From DAOUJW01 sp034421015 (GTDB taxonomy: Bacteria > Chloroflexota > Dehalococcoidia > Lucifugimonadales > UBA2985), in NCBI GenBank assembly GCA_034421015.1, contig DAOUKT010000037.1, positions 122,483-186,482 of the forward strand: DNA of 64,000 bases, written 5' to 3'. Each line of letters starts with the position of its first letter. Within the stretch, counting starts at the first letter, position 1. Positions 27,253 to 35,280 of the stretch are shown one piece after another. The notes beneath the pieces were generated by a model. It saw only the letters and a program-made list of their open reading frames with translations, had not been told where the DNA came from and searched no databases. The translations under genes and the position numbers were made by a program.

Positions 27253-28458
27253 ATGATTGATTTCCCCTACATCAGCGAGATTTGCACACCCACGTCCTCC
27301 AAGGTGCTCATGCTTGTCATCGACGGCCTGGGCGGAGCGCCGCATCCTGAGAAGGGCAAGTCGGAGCTAGAGGTTGCGAGGACGCCGAACCTCGACCGCC
27401 TGGCCACCCAGAGCGCCTGCGGACTGACTACTCCGGTATTTCCGGGGATCACGCCGGGCAGCGGGCCCGGGCACCTGTCCCTCTTCGGCTACGACCCGGT
27501 GAAGTACATGATCGGCCGGGGCGTGCTGGAGGCCCTGGGCATCGATATTGAAATGCAGGAGGGCGACGTGGCCGCCCGGGGCAACTTCTGCACCGTGGAC
27601 GAGAACGGCAGGCTGACGGACCGGCGGGCAGGGCGCATAAGCTCCGAGGAGAGCGCCCCCCTCTGCGAGCAGATGGACCAGATAGAGGTGCCCGGCGTGG
27701 AGGCCAGGGTGTTTCCGGTGAAGGACTATCGCTTCGTGGCCCTCTTCCGCGGCCAGGGGCTCAGCGAGCGTGTGACGGAGACCGACCCCCAAATCCTGGC
27801 CGTGCCGCCGCGTCGCGTCGAGGCGCTGGCCGCGGAGGCGGAGAAGACCGCCGTCGCCGCCAACGCCCTGATTGAGGGATCGCGGGAGATCCTGGCCGAC
27901 CGTGACCGCGCGAACATGGTGATGCTCCGGGGCTTTTCGCAGCTGCCCAACCTGCCCGGCTTTGGAGAGACCTACCAGCTCAACCCGGCCGCCATCGCCG
28001 CCTACCCCATGTACAGGGGACTGGCCCAGGTCTGCGGCATGAGCGTCATTCCCACGGGCGTAACCTTCCGGGACGAGGTTGAGACGCTGAGCAGACGGTT
28101 CCAGGACCACGACTTCTTCTACCTGCACTACAAGCACGCCGACGCCGCAGGCGAGGACGGCGATTTCGACGCCAAGGTTCACACGCTGGAGGAGGTGGAT
28201 GAGTTCATACCGGCGCTGCTTGACCTGAAGCCGGACGCGCTCGTTGTGGCCGGCGACCACGCTACTCCGGCCATCCTGGCCGCCCACGGCTGGCAACCCG
28301 TACCGCTGCTCATCCACTCCAACATCACCCTCGGCGAGGGCATACCGGCCTTTGACGAGCGGAACTGCGCCCTGGGCTCCATCGGCCGCATACCTGCGAC
28401 CCAGGTCATGCTCCTGGCCTTAGCTCACGCCGGCAAGCTGGTCAAGTTCGGGCCGTAG
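27253..28458 (+). CDS. apgM: 2,3-bisphosphoglycerate-independent phosphoglycerate mutase, archaeal type
   Basis: Interconverts 3- and 2-phosphoglycerate using metal ions and a phosphoserine intermediate. KVLMLVIDGLGG carries the first metal aspartate. TPGSGPGHLSLFGYDP holds the serine nucleophile. DFFYLHYKHADAAGEDGDF and LVVAGDHATPAILAAHG carry the other metal ligands. At 401 aa it belongs to the short archaeal-type aPGM, not the ~510-aa bacterial iPGM. It is co-directional and nearly contiguous with pgk, forming a lower-glycolysis module. Confidence 0.94.
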   Translation: MIDFPYISEICTPTSSKVLMLVIDGLGGAPHPEKGKSELEVARTPNLDRLATQSACGLTTPVFPGITPGSGPGHLSLFGYDPVKYMIGRGVLEALGIDIEMQEGDVAARGNFCTVDENGRLTDRRAGRISSEESAPLCEQMDQIEVPGVEARVFPVKDYRFVALFRGQGLSERVTETDPQILAVPPRRVEALAAEAEKTAVAANALIEGSREILADRDRANMVMLRGFSQLPNLPGFGETYQLNPAAIAAYPMYRGLAQVCGMSVIPTGVTFRDEVETLSRRFQDHDFFYLHYKHADAAGEDGDFDAKVHTLEEVDEFIPALLDLKPDALVVAGDHATPAILAAHGWQPVPLLIHSNITLGEGIPAFDERNCALGSIGRIPATQVMLLALAHAGKLVKFGP

Positions 28459-28527
28459 ACACGAAGTCATTACTGCGGAAGGGCGGCTTTCCCAACTATG
28501 GCATCACCCCGAGGGCAGTACGTTTAT

Positions 28528-28602
28528 CGTCATTCCCGCGAACGCGGGAATCCATCTCCTTTATACCGGACGCCTTGGATTCCTGCTTCCGCAGGAATGA
28601 CG
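28528..28602. repeat. Inverted pair of 'GTCATTCC' repeats
   Basis: Unit 28528-28554 (CGTCATTCCCGCG-AACGCGGGAATCCA) and unit 28576-28602 (TGGATTCCTGC-TTCCGCAGGAATGACG) face each other. Each is itself a short hairpin. A related copy is at 22089-22114. This matches a widespread bacterial intergenic repeat type with ATTCC/GGAAT arms. It fills most of the apgM-tpiA gap, where no gene was seen. Confidence 0.75.
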
Positions 28603-28727
28603 AGGAGGGGAGATGTGGGTGAATCACGCGGAGGTCTCCAGAGGAGGGCAGGGCAGAGATTCGACTTCTCTCAGGCGTCAGCACTAGCTAACCGAAACGT
28701 AAAATCTGTACTTCAGGAGGCCCATTC

Positions 28728-29480
28728 ATGCCAACGCCAATCGTAGCCGGAAACTGGAAGATGAACACCGTGGTGCCGGAGGCCATTGTCCTCGCGGCCC
28801 AGATGCGGGACGCCCTCGACGCCGTCAGCGGCGTGGAGAAGGTGGTGTGCCCGCCCTTCGTATCGCTCGTGGCGGTGCAGGGCCTGCTGGACGGCACCTC
28901 AATCAAGCTGGGGGCCCAGAACATGCACCACGCCGAGAAGGGCGCATTCACGGGGGAGGTGTCTCCGGTGATGCTGGCCGGGCTGTGCCAGTACGTGATC
29001 CTGGGGCACTCGGAGCGGAGGCAGCTGTTTGGTGAGACGGACGAGCAGATAAACATGAAGGTCCAGGCTGCCATTGGGGCGGGACTGAAACCCATTCTGT
29101 GCGTAGGAGAGCGCCTGGAGGAGCGAGAGGCGGGCAAGGCCGAGGAAGTTGTGACCCGACAGCTCCAAGGCGGACTGGAGGACGTGGCGTCCGTAAGCTC
29201 GGTGGCCGTGGCCTACGAGCCTGTCTGGGCGATAGGCACGGGCGTGGCCGCGACCGGCGAGATTGCGGAAGCCATGATGACGGCGATTCGCGGAGCCCTG
29301 GCGAGCTTGTATGGCGAGGGTCTCGCGAGGGACGTGCCGCTGCTCTACGGAGGCAGCGTTTCGCCGGACAACGTCGCAGAGTACGCCAGCCAGCCCAACG
29401 TCAACGGCGCGCTGGTGGGAGGCGCGAGCCTCAACGCAGAGAGCTTTGTGGAGATTGCGAGGCGGATGGCGGCAGGGTAG
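28728..29480 (+). CDS. tpiA: Triosephosphate isomerase
   Basis: Interconverts dihydroxyacetone phosphate and glyceraldehyde-3-phosphate. The catalytic lysine is in AGNWKMN (about K11), the electrophilic His in ILGHSERR, and the catalytic Glu in AYEPVWAIGTG. The phosphate-binding loop has LYGGSVSPDN and GALVGGASL. Length 250 aa is standard. CAGGAGG lies before the ATG. It is separated from pgk-apgM by the repeat-bearing gap, but belongs to the same glycolytic run. Confidence 0.97.
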   Translation: MPTPIVAGNWKMNTVVPEAIVLAAQMRDALDAVSGVEKVVCPPFVSLVAVQGLLDGTSIKLGAQNMHHAEKGAFTGEVSPVMLAGLCQYVILGHSERRQLFGETDEQINMKVQAAIGAGLKPILCVGERLEEREAGKAEEVVTRQLQGGLEDVASVSSVAVAYEPVWAIGTGVAATGEIAEAMMTAIRGALASLYGEGLARDVPLLYGGSVSPDNVAEYASQPNVNGALVGGASLNAESFVEIARRMAAG

Positions 29481-29491
29481 GGGGAGACAAA

Positions 29492-29767
29492 ATGCCCCTA
29501 AGCCGCGAGGAGTTCGATGGGGGTCGCATTGACCTGACCATTCCTGTTCGTCAGATTCTGGAGAGTCGGCCTGACCTTTCCTTCAACGCTGAAGATGTCA
29601 GAATTTTACTGGCGCAGACGCTGGCAAGGGACGCTTCCTACGAAGATGTCGGCAATGCCTTAGAGCAACTGGTAGATGAAGGTCTGGCTGAGGCCAAAGA
29701 AATTTCAGGTGACAGGTGGTATACTATAGTAGAAACTGAGACTCGAAGAAGTCTAGGGTTTCGCTAG
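29492..29767 (+). CDS. Small protein, probably winged-helix-like (copy 1)
   Basis: A 91-aa protein starting MPLSREEFDGG, 11 bp after tpiA, with AGGGGGAGA before the ATG. The layout suggests a small winged helix: a helix around RQILES, a helix-turn-helix-like VRILLAQTLARDASYEDVGNALEQLVDEG, then a strand pair EAKEISGDRWYTIV. It looks like a diverged copy of the next gene: shared MPL[ST][RK]xxF opening, then ALExLxxxGxxE and a W/Y-Y strand. GC is lower than around it (31/60 in 29641-29700). No specific family recognised. Confidence 0.6.
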   Translation: MPLSREEFDGGRIDLTIPVRQILESRPDLSFNAEDVRILLAQTLARDASYEDVGNALEQLVDEGLAEAKEISGDRWYTIVETETRRSLGFR

Positions 29768-29780
29768 GAGGCTTGAAGAG

Positions 29781-30065
29781 ATGCCGCTAACAAAGCGCCA
29801 GTTTCAGCTTGGAGTCGATGAAAAGACAGAGAGTCTGATGAGGCAGATATACGAGCTTCTGTCAGGACATAAGAACCTAGCTTACAGCGAGGCGGAGTTG
29901 GTTGAGATGATGGAGGGTGACTTTGGCGATATATTCCGAGCATTGGAGACATTGGCACGTGTAGGTGCAGTGGAAGTTCGGCAAGTTGGCAGGGAATCTT
30001 ACTACGCCTTCTATCAAGAAGTGGACCAAGCTACCTGGGAACCCAAATTGTCAACCCCTTTCTGA
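29781..30065 (+). CDS. Small protein, probably winged-helix-like (copy 2)
   Basis: A 94-aa protein starting MPLTKRQFQLGVDEKTESLM, 13 bp after copy 1, with GGAGG before the ATG. Its centre, IYELLSGHKNLAYSEAELVEMM then FRALETLARVGAVEVRQVG and YYAFYQEV, fits a winged-helix domain of the DNA-binding or protein-binding kind. It resembles copy 1 in opening, length and fold order, so a tandem duplication is likely. Function unknown; possibly a regulator or adaptor. Transcription probably continues from tpiA. Confidence 0.6.
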   Translation: MPLTKRQFQLGVDEKTESLMRQIYELLSGHKNLAYSEAELVEMMEGDFGDIFRALETLARVGAVEVRQVGRESYYAFYQEVDQATWEPKLSTPF

Positions 30066-30119
30066 TGCTGGTTCAGCCCACTTAGCTATACCCACCCGCC
30101 TCATACAAGCCTCCGAACC

Positions 30120-31061
30120 TTGATCCATGTTTCATTCCATACCCTCATAGCCATTGTTGGGCCTACGGCCGCGGGCAAGAGCGGCTTGTCGCTGCGCCTG
30201 GCCCAGCGCTTCAACGGCGAGATCGTCAACGGCGACAGCCGGCTTGTCTACCGGCACATGGACATCGGCACGGCCAAGCCCTCGCCACAGGAGCTGGCCC
30301 AAGTCCCTCATCACCTGGTGGGCATCGCAGACCCGGACGAGACATACAGCCTGGCCCTTTACCTTGACCAGGCTGCAGGGGCCATCCAGGACATCCACGG
30401 CCGCGGCAGGCTGCCCATTCTCGCGGGAGGGACCGGGCAGTACGTCCGGGCCTTGCTGGAGGGCTTTTCAGCCCCACAAGCGCCTCCCAACCCGTCCCTG
30501 AGGGCTGAGCTTCAGAGACAGGCCGACGAGGAGGGCAGCGAGGCCCTGTGGAGACGCCTGCAGGAAGTCGACCCTGACTCGGCGGCGCGCATTGACCACC
30601 GGAACGTGCGGCGCGTGGCGCGCGCCCTGGAGGTGTTTCTGGAGACGGGCGTTCCTTTCTCCAAGGCCCGGAGGCGCCAGACGCCCCTATACCAAAGCCT
30701 GGTCATCGGATTGACGATGGAGCGGAAGGACCTTTACGAGCGCATAGACCGGCGCGTGGAGGCCATGTTCGCCACCGGCTGGCCGCAGGAGGTGGCGCGG
30801 CTGCTTGAGATGGGATACTCCGCCGAGCTGCCGTCCATGTCCAGCCTTGGCTACCGCGAGGTGGCGGCGCACCTGGCAGGGGAGATGTCGCTGGATGAGG
30901 CCAAGGAGCGCATCAAGACGGCCACCCACAGATTTGCCAGGAGCCAGTACGCCTGGTTCAAGCTTAACGACCCGCGAATCCAATGGCTGAATGCAGGAGA
31001 CGAAGCCCACCTGGAGGAGGCATTCGGGATGGTCGAGGAGTTCCTGTCGGAGCGCGCCTGA
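30120..31061 (+). CDS. miaA: tRNA dimethylallyltransferase
   Basis: Adds a dimethylallyl group to A37 of tRNAs reading U-initial codons. The P-loop is VGPTAAGKSGLS, followed by NGDSRLVYRHMDIGTAKPS, HHLVGIADPDETYSLALY, ILAGGTGQYVRALLEGF and VRRVARALEVFLETG. The C-terminal SLGYREVAAHLAGE and TKxFARSQYAWF-like (THRFARSQYAWFK) blocks complete the family. Length 313 aa is normal. TTG 30120 is the only reasonable start before the P-loop; no clear Shine-Dalgarno is seen, so it may be off by a few codons. It is convergent with a hydrolase gene across a hairpin. Confidence 0.93.
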   Translation: MIHVSFHTLIAIVGPTAAGKSGLSLRLAQRFNGEIVNGDSRLVYRHMDIGTAKPSPQELAQVPHHLVGIADPDETYSLALYLDQAAGAIQDIHGRGRLPILAGGTGQYVRALLEGFSAPQAPPNPSLRAELQRQADEEGSEALWRRLQEVDPDSAARIDHRNVRRVARALEVFLETGVPFSKARRRQTPLYQSLVIGLTMERKDLYERIDRRVEAMFATGWPQEVARLLEMGYSAELPSMSSLGYREVAAHLAGEMSLDEAKERIKTATHRFARSQYAWFKLNDPRIQWLNAGDEAHLEEAFGMVEEFLSERA

Positions 31062-31091
31062 GCATTTGGCCCAGTCGCGGGTGAAGCAACA

Positions 31092-31124
31092 GAGAGGCCC
31101 GGCTTAAAGTGAGCGGGGCCTCTC
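31092..31124. terminator. Hairpin between convergent genes
   Basis: A perfect 9-bp stem, GAGAGGCCC (31092-31100) with GGGCCTCTC (31116-31124), and a 15-nt loop, lies between miaA (+) and the hydrolase gene (-). The tails are only weakly T-rich (AATTAG on +, TGTTGCTTC on -). The position suggests a bidirectional terminator. Confidence 0.6.
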
Positions 31125-31158
31125 AATTAGTCGCCTTAGGGTTACCTTGGGGAGTCTA

Positions 31159-31806
31159 TCAGTGGACGAGCGCTCCTCGGCGGGCGTCCTGCTTGGCCAG
31201 GAAGCCCAGGACCACGCTCTTGAACACGTCAGGGGCCTCGCGGCTCACGCTGTGACCTATGCCGTAGAGGATGACCAGCTCGGAGTTGGGAAGCTCCTCG
31301 GCGGCCTTCTTGGCGTTTTCGGGCACAAAGGTAGCCCCTGTATCGTCAGCGCCGTTGAGGATGAGCACCGGAGTCGTGACGTGGCCCACCTGCCCCTGGC
31401 GGTTGGGGAAGTGAGCGACGAGCCGCTCGGTAGGCTCGAAGCCGGCGGTGGTTCCGGCTATGCACATGGCCGCCTCGACCATCTCCGGGTGGGCCAGGGT
31501 GAACTCCAGGGTCAGCAGCGCGCCAAGGGAGCTGCCGCCAACGTAGGCCCGGTCGATTCCCAGGTGGCCCAGCAGCTGGCGCAGGTCCTCCACCCAGTAG
31601 TCGTAGGTGTCCGCATCCGGCGCGGCGCTGGATTCACCGCAGTTTCGCCTGTCCCAGACAATCACCCGGTAGCGCTCCGCAAGGGTGGCGATGTGGGCAT
31701 CCCAAACGGACAGATCAGAGTATCCGCCGTGGGAGAGCACAAGGGGGAACCCGGAGCCGTGCTCCTTGTAGTTGATCCGAACGCCATTGATATCGGCAAA
31801 GGGCAT
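31159..31806 (-). CDS. Alpha/beta hydrolase
   Basis: A 215-aa alpha/beta-hydrolase fold enzyme. The oxyanion-loop region is LSHGGYSDLSVWD, the nucleophile elbow is GGSSLGA, the acid is probably in LILNGADD, and the histidine is in YGIGHSVSREAP. VIVWDRRNCGES is typical of the family. The substrate is unknown. ATG 31806 follows GGGAGG by 6 nt; an upstream in-frame extension of six codons lacks such a site. It lies next to, and on the same strand as, the CoA-transferase gene, so both may serve breakdown of an organic acid or ester. Confidence 0.85.
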   Translation of the reverse strand: MPFADINGVRINYKEHGSGFPLVLSHGGYSDLSVWDAHIATLAERYRVIVWDRRNCGESSAAPDADTYDYWVEDLRQLLGHLGIDRAYVGGSSLGALLTLEFTLAHPEMVEAAMCIAGTTAGFEPTERLVAHFPNRQGQVGHVTTPVLILNGADDTGATFVPENAKKAAEELPNSELVILYGIGHSVSREAPDVFKSVVLGFLAKQDARRGALVH

Positions 31807-31844
31807 CTCAATCCTCCCTCTCAAACTGGAATTGTTCTCTGAGA

Positions 31845-34382
31845 CTACCTGATGTGAGGCGCGTAGTCCATACCAATCTGTCCCAGCGCCTTCAGATGGT
31901 CGTACTCCGCCTCAGTGAGCTTCAGCACGTCGCGATACATGTAGTCGTTGTCCTCACCTAGCCTGACCGGGGGCTTCCTGACCTCGAAGGGCGTCCTTGA
32001 CATCTGAAAGGTAGTGCTGGGATACAGGTGGACGCCAATCTCCGGGTGGTCGATGGGGACGAAGAAGTTCCGCTCCTTCAGGTGCGGGTCGGCGTAGGCG
32101 TGAGGCTCATGATAGATAGGCCCCGCCACGATGCCTTCCCTCTGGAGGTGATGGAACAGCTCGATGGGGTCCTTGTCCGCCGTCCAGACGCCGATGATCT
32201 GGTCTACCTCGTCGTGGTTGGCGTGGAGGCTGGGCATATCCTCGAAGCGATTGTCTTCGACCAACTCCTGCCTCTCCATGAGACGGCACAGCGTGTGCCA
32301 GTCCTCGATCCTGCCGATGGAGACGGTAATCCACTCGTCCTCTCCGGCGCAGGGGTAAGCTCCCTGGACCAGCAGGGGATCGCGGTTGCCGGTTGGGCCG
32401 GCCACGCGCCCGTTCATCTCGTAGTCCATGAAGAGCTCCGACAGATGTGGCACAAAGTTCTCGCCCTGGGAGAGGTCGACGTGGGTGCCCCTGCCGGTCC
32501 GCTCCCGCTGGTGGAGCGCCATTATGGTGGCGAAGCCGATGGCCACGCCCGTTGCGGCGTCCGCCGCGACCGAGGCCGGCGCGCCCTCAGGGTCCATGTC
32601 CGGGTATCCGGTCACCGAAGCGTGGCCGTAGAGAGCCTCGAAGTGTGAGCCGAAGCCCCTGAAGTGTGCCCACGGCCCCGTCTGTCCCATGCCAATCGAG
32701 GACACCATGATCAGCCTTGGGTTCCACTCTTTGAGCACCGAATAGTCCAGCCCCAGTCGCTCCATAGCCCCCAGAGCTATGTTCTCCACAAACACATCGC
32801 TGACTTCCACCAGCCGCCGGAACACGTCTCTGCCCTCCGGGGTGTGCAAGTCTGCGGTCATGGAGAGCTTGTTGCGGGAGTGGGCGTTGAACTGGGCCAC
32901 CCTGTTCCACGGACGCTCTCCCGGGTCCCTGTTGGGGTAGCGGGACTGGGCCGCCCTCTGCTCGGCCTCCTTGCTGGGGCGTGCGAACTGTCCTCGCGTG
33001 GAGGTTGGGAAGACGTTTATGGACTCGACGCGGACCACCTCGGCGCCCATGTCCGCAAGGAACATGGTGCCGTAGGGGCCTGCGAAGACCAGGGTCATAT
33101 CGATGACGCGGATGCCCTCAAGGGGCAGCTTCTTTCTGCCGTTGGCGCTAGGCCTTGGAGCAGAGGCCCGGGCCGCCGGAGCCGCGCCGTTGGTCGCAGC
33201 GACCTCCTTCTTGACTTCCTCGGTGTGCTGGCCCATGGTTGGCGCCGGCCGCCGCATTCGCCACCAGCGCTCTTCGGTGAAGATTGGAGCGCCCGTGTGC
33301 CGGATCTTTCCTGCCTCCGGGTGCTCAACCTCCGTCCAGTAGCCCCTGAACTGGAACTGGGGGTTGTTGTCCATCACGTCATTGATGTAGTAGACAGCCC
33401 CCGAAAGTATCTCGTTGGCCTGGCACGCCTCCAGCACCTCAACCATTGTTCGCTGAAGGACCCAGGGCAGCCAGATCTCGGCCTCAAACTCATCCCGCTT
33501 GTCCAGGTCCAACTGGCCCAACGGGGGAGAGTAGGGGGAGTCCTCCAGAAGCTCAGGCATATCCAGCATAGCGACTGTCCTGGGCCAGAACGCGCCTCCG
33601 CCCTGGATGTTTATGTAGCCGTCGGCGCATGGGTAGAACCCGGACGGATAGCCCATCCTCGCACCTCCCAGTCGCATTGCGCGCTCGCCCGTGTACTGAT
33701 AGGCGAGGAGGGAGGGCATACGGGTGTTGTAGGACGCCAGCTGGGTCTCGAGAATGGAGACGTCCACCTGCTGCCCGGACATGCCTCCATATCTCTGACC
33801 GTACCATGCGAACAGGGTCGCCATGGCGGCCACGTTGCCGGCCTGGAACTGGACGTGGTTGCCACCCAGCTTCAGGGGGTAACGGTCCGGGAGGCCGGAG
33901 GCGTTCATCCGTCCGCCCATCGCAAACAGGGTGATCTCAGACGCCAGATAGTCTCTATATGGACCGTACTGCCCGTAGTTGGACACGGAGGTCATTATGA
34001 GCCTCGGATTGATGCTCTCGACGGTCTTGTAGTCCAGGCCCAGCCTGTCCATCACGCCGGGCCGGAAGTTCTCCACAAGGACGTCAGCTCCCGCTATCAT
34101 CTCCTTAAGGGTCTCCAGGCCCTCCGGGGTCTTGAGGTCGAGCACAATGCTCCGCTTGTTTGTGTTCAACGCCAGGAACATGCCGCTCTTCTCAGGATGG
34201 GGGACATCACCGGGGAAAGGCCCCATGCCCCGGGCGTAGTCGCCGGCGCCGGGCCGCTCCACCTTGATCACGTCCGCGCCGTAATCTGCGAGGAGCTTGG
34301 TGCAGTATGGCCCTGCAATGCCGTGAGTAAGGTCAACTACTCTAAGGTCGGATAGAGGTTGTGGCTCCAGCTGCTCTTCCAC
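31845..34382 (-). CDS. Tandem-fused family III CoA-transferase (CaiB/BaiF)
   Basis: An 845-aa protein with two complete family III CoA-transferase domains: residues about 1-395 and 420-845, joined by an Ala/Pro-rich linker (about 395-420). Each half begins LRVVDLTHGIAGPYCTKLLADYGADV or IRVIDMTLVFAGPYGTMFLADMGAEV. Each has LVENFRPGVMDRLGLDY or VFVENIALGAMERLGLDY and its own candidate catalytic Asp (QQVDVSILETQ; THVDLSQGEN). Such enzymes move CoA between carboxylic acids. Normal members are about 400 aa and dimerise as interlocked rings; the fusion could encode both partners. Substrate unknown. Confidence 0.87.
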   Translation of the reverse strand: MEEQLEPQPLSDLRVVDLTHGIAGPYCTKLLADYGADVIKVERPGAGDYARGMGPFPGDVPHPEKSGMFLALNTNKRSIVLDLKTPEGLETLKEMIAGADVLVENFRPGVMDRLGLDYKTVESINPRLIMTSVSNYGQYGPYRDYLASEITLFAMGGRMNASGLPDRYPLKLGGNHVQFQAGNVAAMATLFAWYGQRYGGMSGQQVDVSILETQLASYNTRMPSLLAYQYTGERAMRLGGARMGYPSGFYPCADGYINIQGGGAFWPRTVAMLDMPELLEDSPYSPPLGQLDLDKRDEFEAEIWLPWVLQRTMVEVLEACQANEILSGAVYYINDVMDNNPQFQFRGYWTEVEHPEAGKIRHTGAPIFTEERWWRMRRPAPTMGQHTEEVKKEVAATNGAAPAARASAPRPSANGRKKLPLEGIRVIDMTLVFAGPYGTMFLADMGAEVVRVESINVFPTSTRGQFARPSKEAEQRAAQSRYPNRDPGERPWNRVAQFNAHSRNKLSMTADLHTPEGRDVFRRLVEVSDVFVENIALGAMERLGLDYSVLKEWNPRLIMVSSIGMGQTGPWAHFRGFGSHFEALYGHASVTGYPDMDPEGAPASVAADAATGVAIGFATIMALHQRERTGRGTHVDLSQGENFVPHLSELFMDYEMNGRVAGPTGNRDPLLVQGAYPCAGEDEWITVSIGRIEDWHTLCRLMERQELVEDNRFEDMPSLHANHDEVDQIIGVWTADKDPIELFHHLQREGIVAGPIYHEPHAYADPHLKERNFFVPIDHPEIGVHLYPSTTFQMSRTPFEVRKPPVRLGEDNDYMYRDVLKLTEAEYDHLKALGQIGMDYAPHIR

Positions 34383-34558
34383 GGTCTACCTCCTTACGAA
34401 AACTCTCAACCATAAGGCTGCTGTTGGCACAATAGCATAGCACTTTGGGACTGAATTGTCTGTCCCAAACCGCCGAGTTTCCGCTTGCGATGGCCTCCAG
34501 GCTTCAATATGCTTAAGCAGGCGGCAGGACTGCTAAGTCCAGTAGTGGAAAATGGGGC

Positions 34559-34587
34559 TTGTTATTTGTTACGTAATGCATTACAAT
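34559..34587 (+). promoter_or_regulatory. Promoter and palindromic operator of higBA
   Basis: TTGTTA (34559-34564), a 17-bp spacer and TACAAT (34582-34587) form a good promoter. The perfect palindromes TTACGTAA (34569-34576) and GTAATGCATTAC (34573-34584) fill its spacer. The toxin ATG (34586) overlaps the -10, so a second, upstream start site or a leaderless message must apply. The dyads are likely where HigA binds. Confidence 0.5.
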
Positions 34588-34864
34588 GATTAGCGGATTC
34601 AGAGATAGGAGAACGCAGAGACTCTTTGAGGGTCAACCCGTGCGGGAGTTCAGCGCATTTGAGGCGCAGGCCACCCGGCGGCTCACTGTACTGGACAACG
34701 CAACCTCGCTGCGTGACCTGGCAGGCCTGCCCAGCAACAGGCTGGAACTGCTATCGGGTGACCGGGCGGGCCAGTACAGCATAAGGATCAACCGCCAGTG
34801 GCGCATCTGCTTCCGCTGGGGTGAGGAAGGCCCGTATGACGTGGAGATTGTGGACTACCACTAG
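34586..34864 (+). CDS. higB: HigB-type mRNA interferase toxin
   Basis: A 92-aa RelE-superfamily toxin of the HigB type, which cuts mRNA on the ribosome. The start MISGFRDRRTQRLFEGQ corresponds to the conserved HigB opening. The middle has RRLTVLDNATSLRDLAGLPSNRLE, and the end GQYSIRINRQWRICFRWGEEGPYDVEIVDYH carries the family's arginine/tryptophan strand and the C-terminal DYH. It precedes its antitoxin gene by 14 bp, the usual higBA order. A palindromic operator overlaps its start. Confidence 0.92.
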   Translation: MISGFRDRRTQRLFEGQPVREFSAFEAQATRRLTVLDNATSLRDLAGLPSNRLELLSGDRAGQYSIRINRQWRICFRWGEEGPYDVEIVDYH

Positions 34865-34878
34865 CCAGGGGGGATGAA

Positions 34879-35244
34879 ATGAGCTTGAAAAACGGAATGA
34901 GACCGGTGCATCCGGGTGAGATACTTGCTGAGGAGCTTGAGGAGCTTGGCATGTCCGCGAACGCCCTCGCCAGGGCGCTTGGAGTCCCCACCAACCGGAT
35001 AACGGCAATACTCAACGGCCAGAGGGGCATGACCGCCAACACCGCCCTGCGTCTTTCGCGCTACTTCGGCACCACGCCTGAGCTGTGGATGAACCTGCAG
35101 AAGACCTACGAGCTGCGGGTGGCGGAGATTGAGGCGGGCGCAGACATCGCAGAGCGGGTGCAGCCCAGGATAGGCGACCTTGCCCTGGGATTCTCCATTG
35201 GCGAGCCCGCGCCTGACTACGACGCAAGCCAATCCGAACTATGA
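34879..35244 (+). CDS. higA: HigA antitoxin, XRE-type regulator
   Basis: A 121-aa antitoxin that neutralises HigB and represses the operon. RPVHPGEILAEELEELGMSANALARALGVPTNRITAILNGQRGMTANTALRLSRYFGTTPELWMNLQ is the HigA helix-turn-helix domain almost to consensus. A short C-terminal tail (EIEAGADIAERVQPRIG) follows. AGGGGGGA precedes the ATG. The stop overlaps the extended -10 element that probably drives dapF. Confidence 0.93.
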   Translation: MSLKNGMRPVHPGEILAEELEELGMSANALARALGVPTNRITAILNGQRGMTANTALRLSRYFGTTPELWMNLQKTYELRVAEIEAGADIAERVQPRIGDLALGFSIGEPAPDYDASQSEL

Positions 35245-35250
35245 TAGAAT
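35242..35250 (+). promoter_or_regulatory. Extended -10 promoter of dapF
   Basis: TGATAGAAT (35242-35250) overlaps the higA stop codon and precedes the dapF ATG by 30 bp. It would let the lysine genes be expressed independently of the repressed toxin-antitoxin operon. Confidence 0.45.
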
Positions 35251-35280
35251 CTACTGGCGAATGAAGAACAAGGAAACGAG

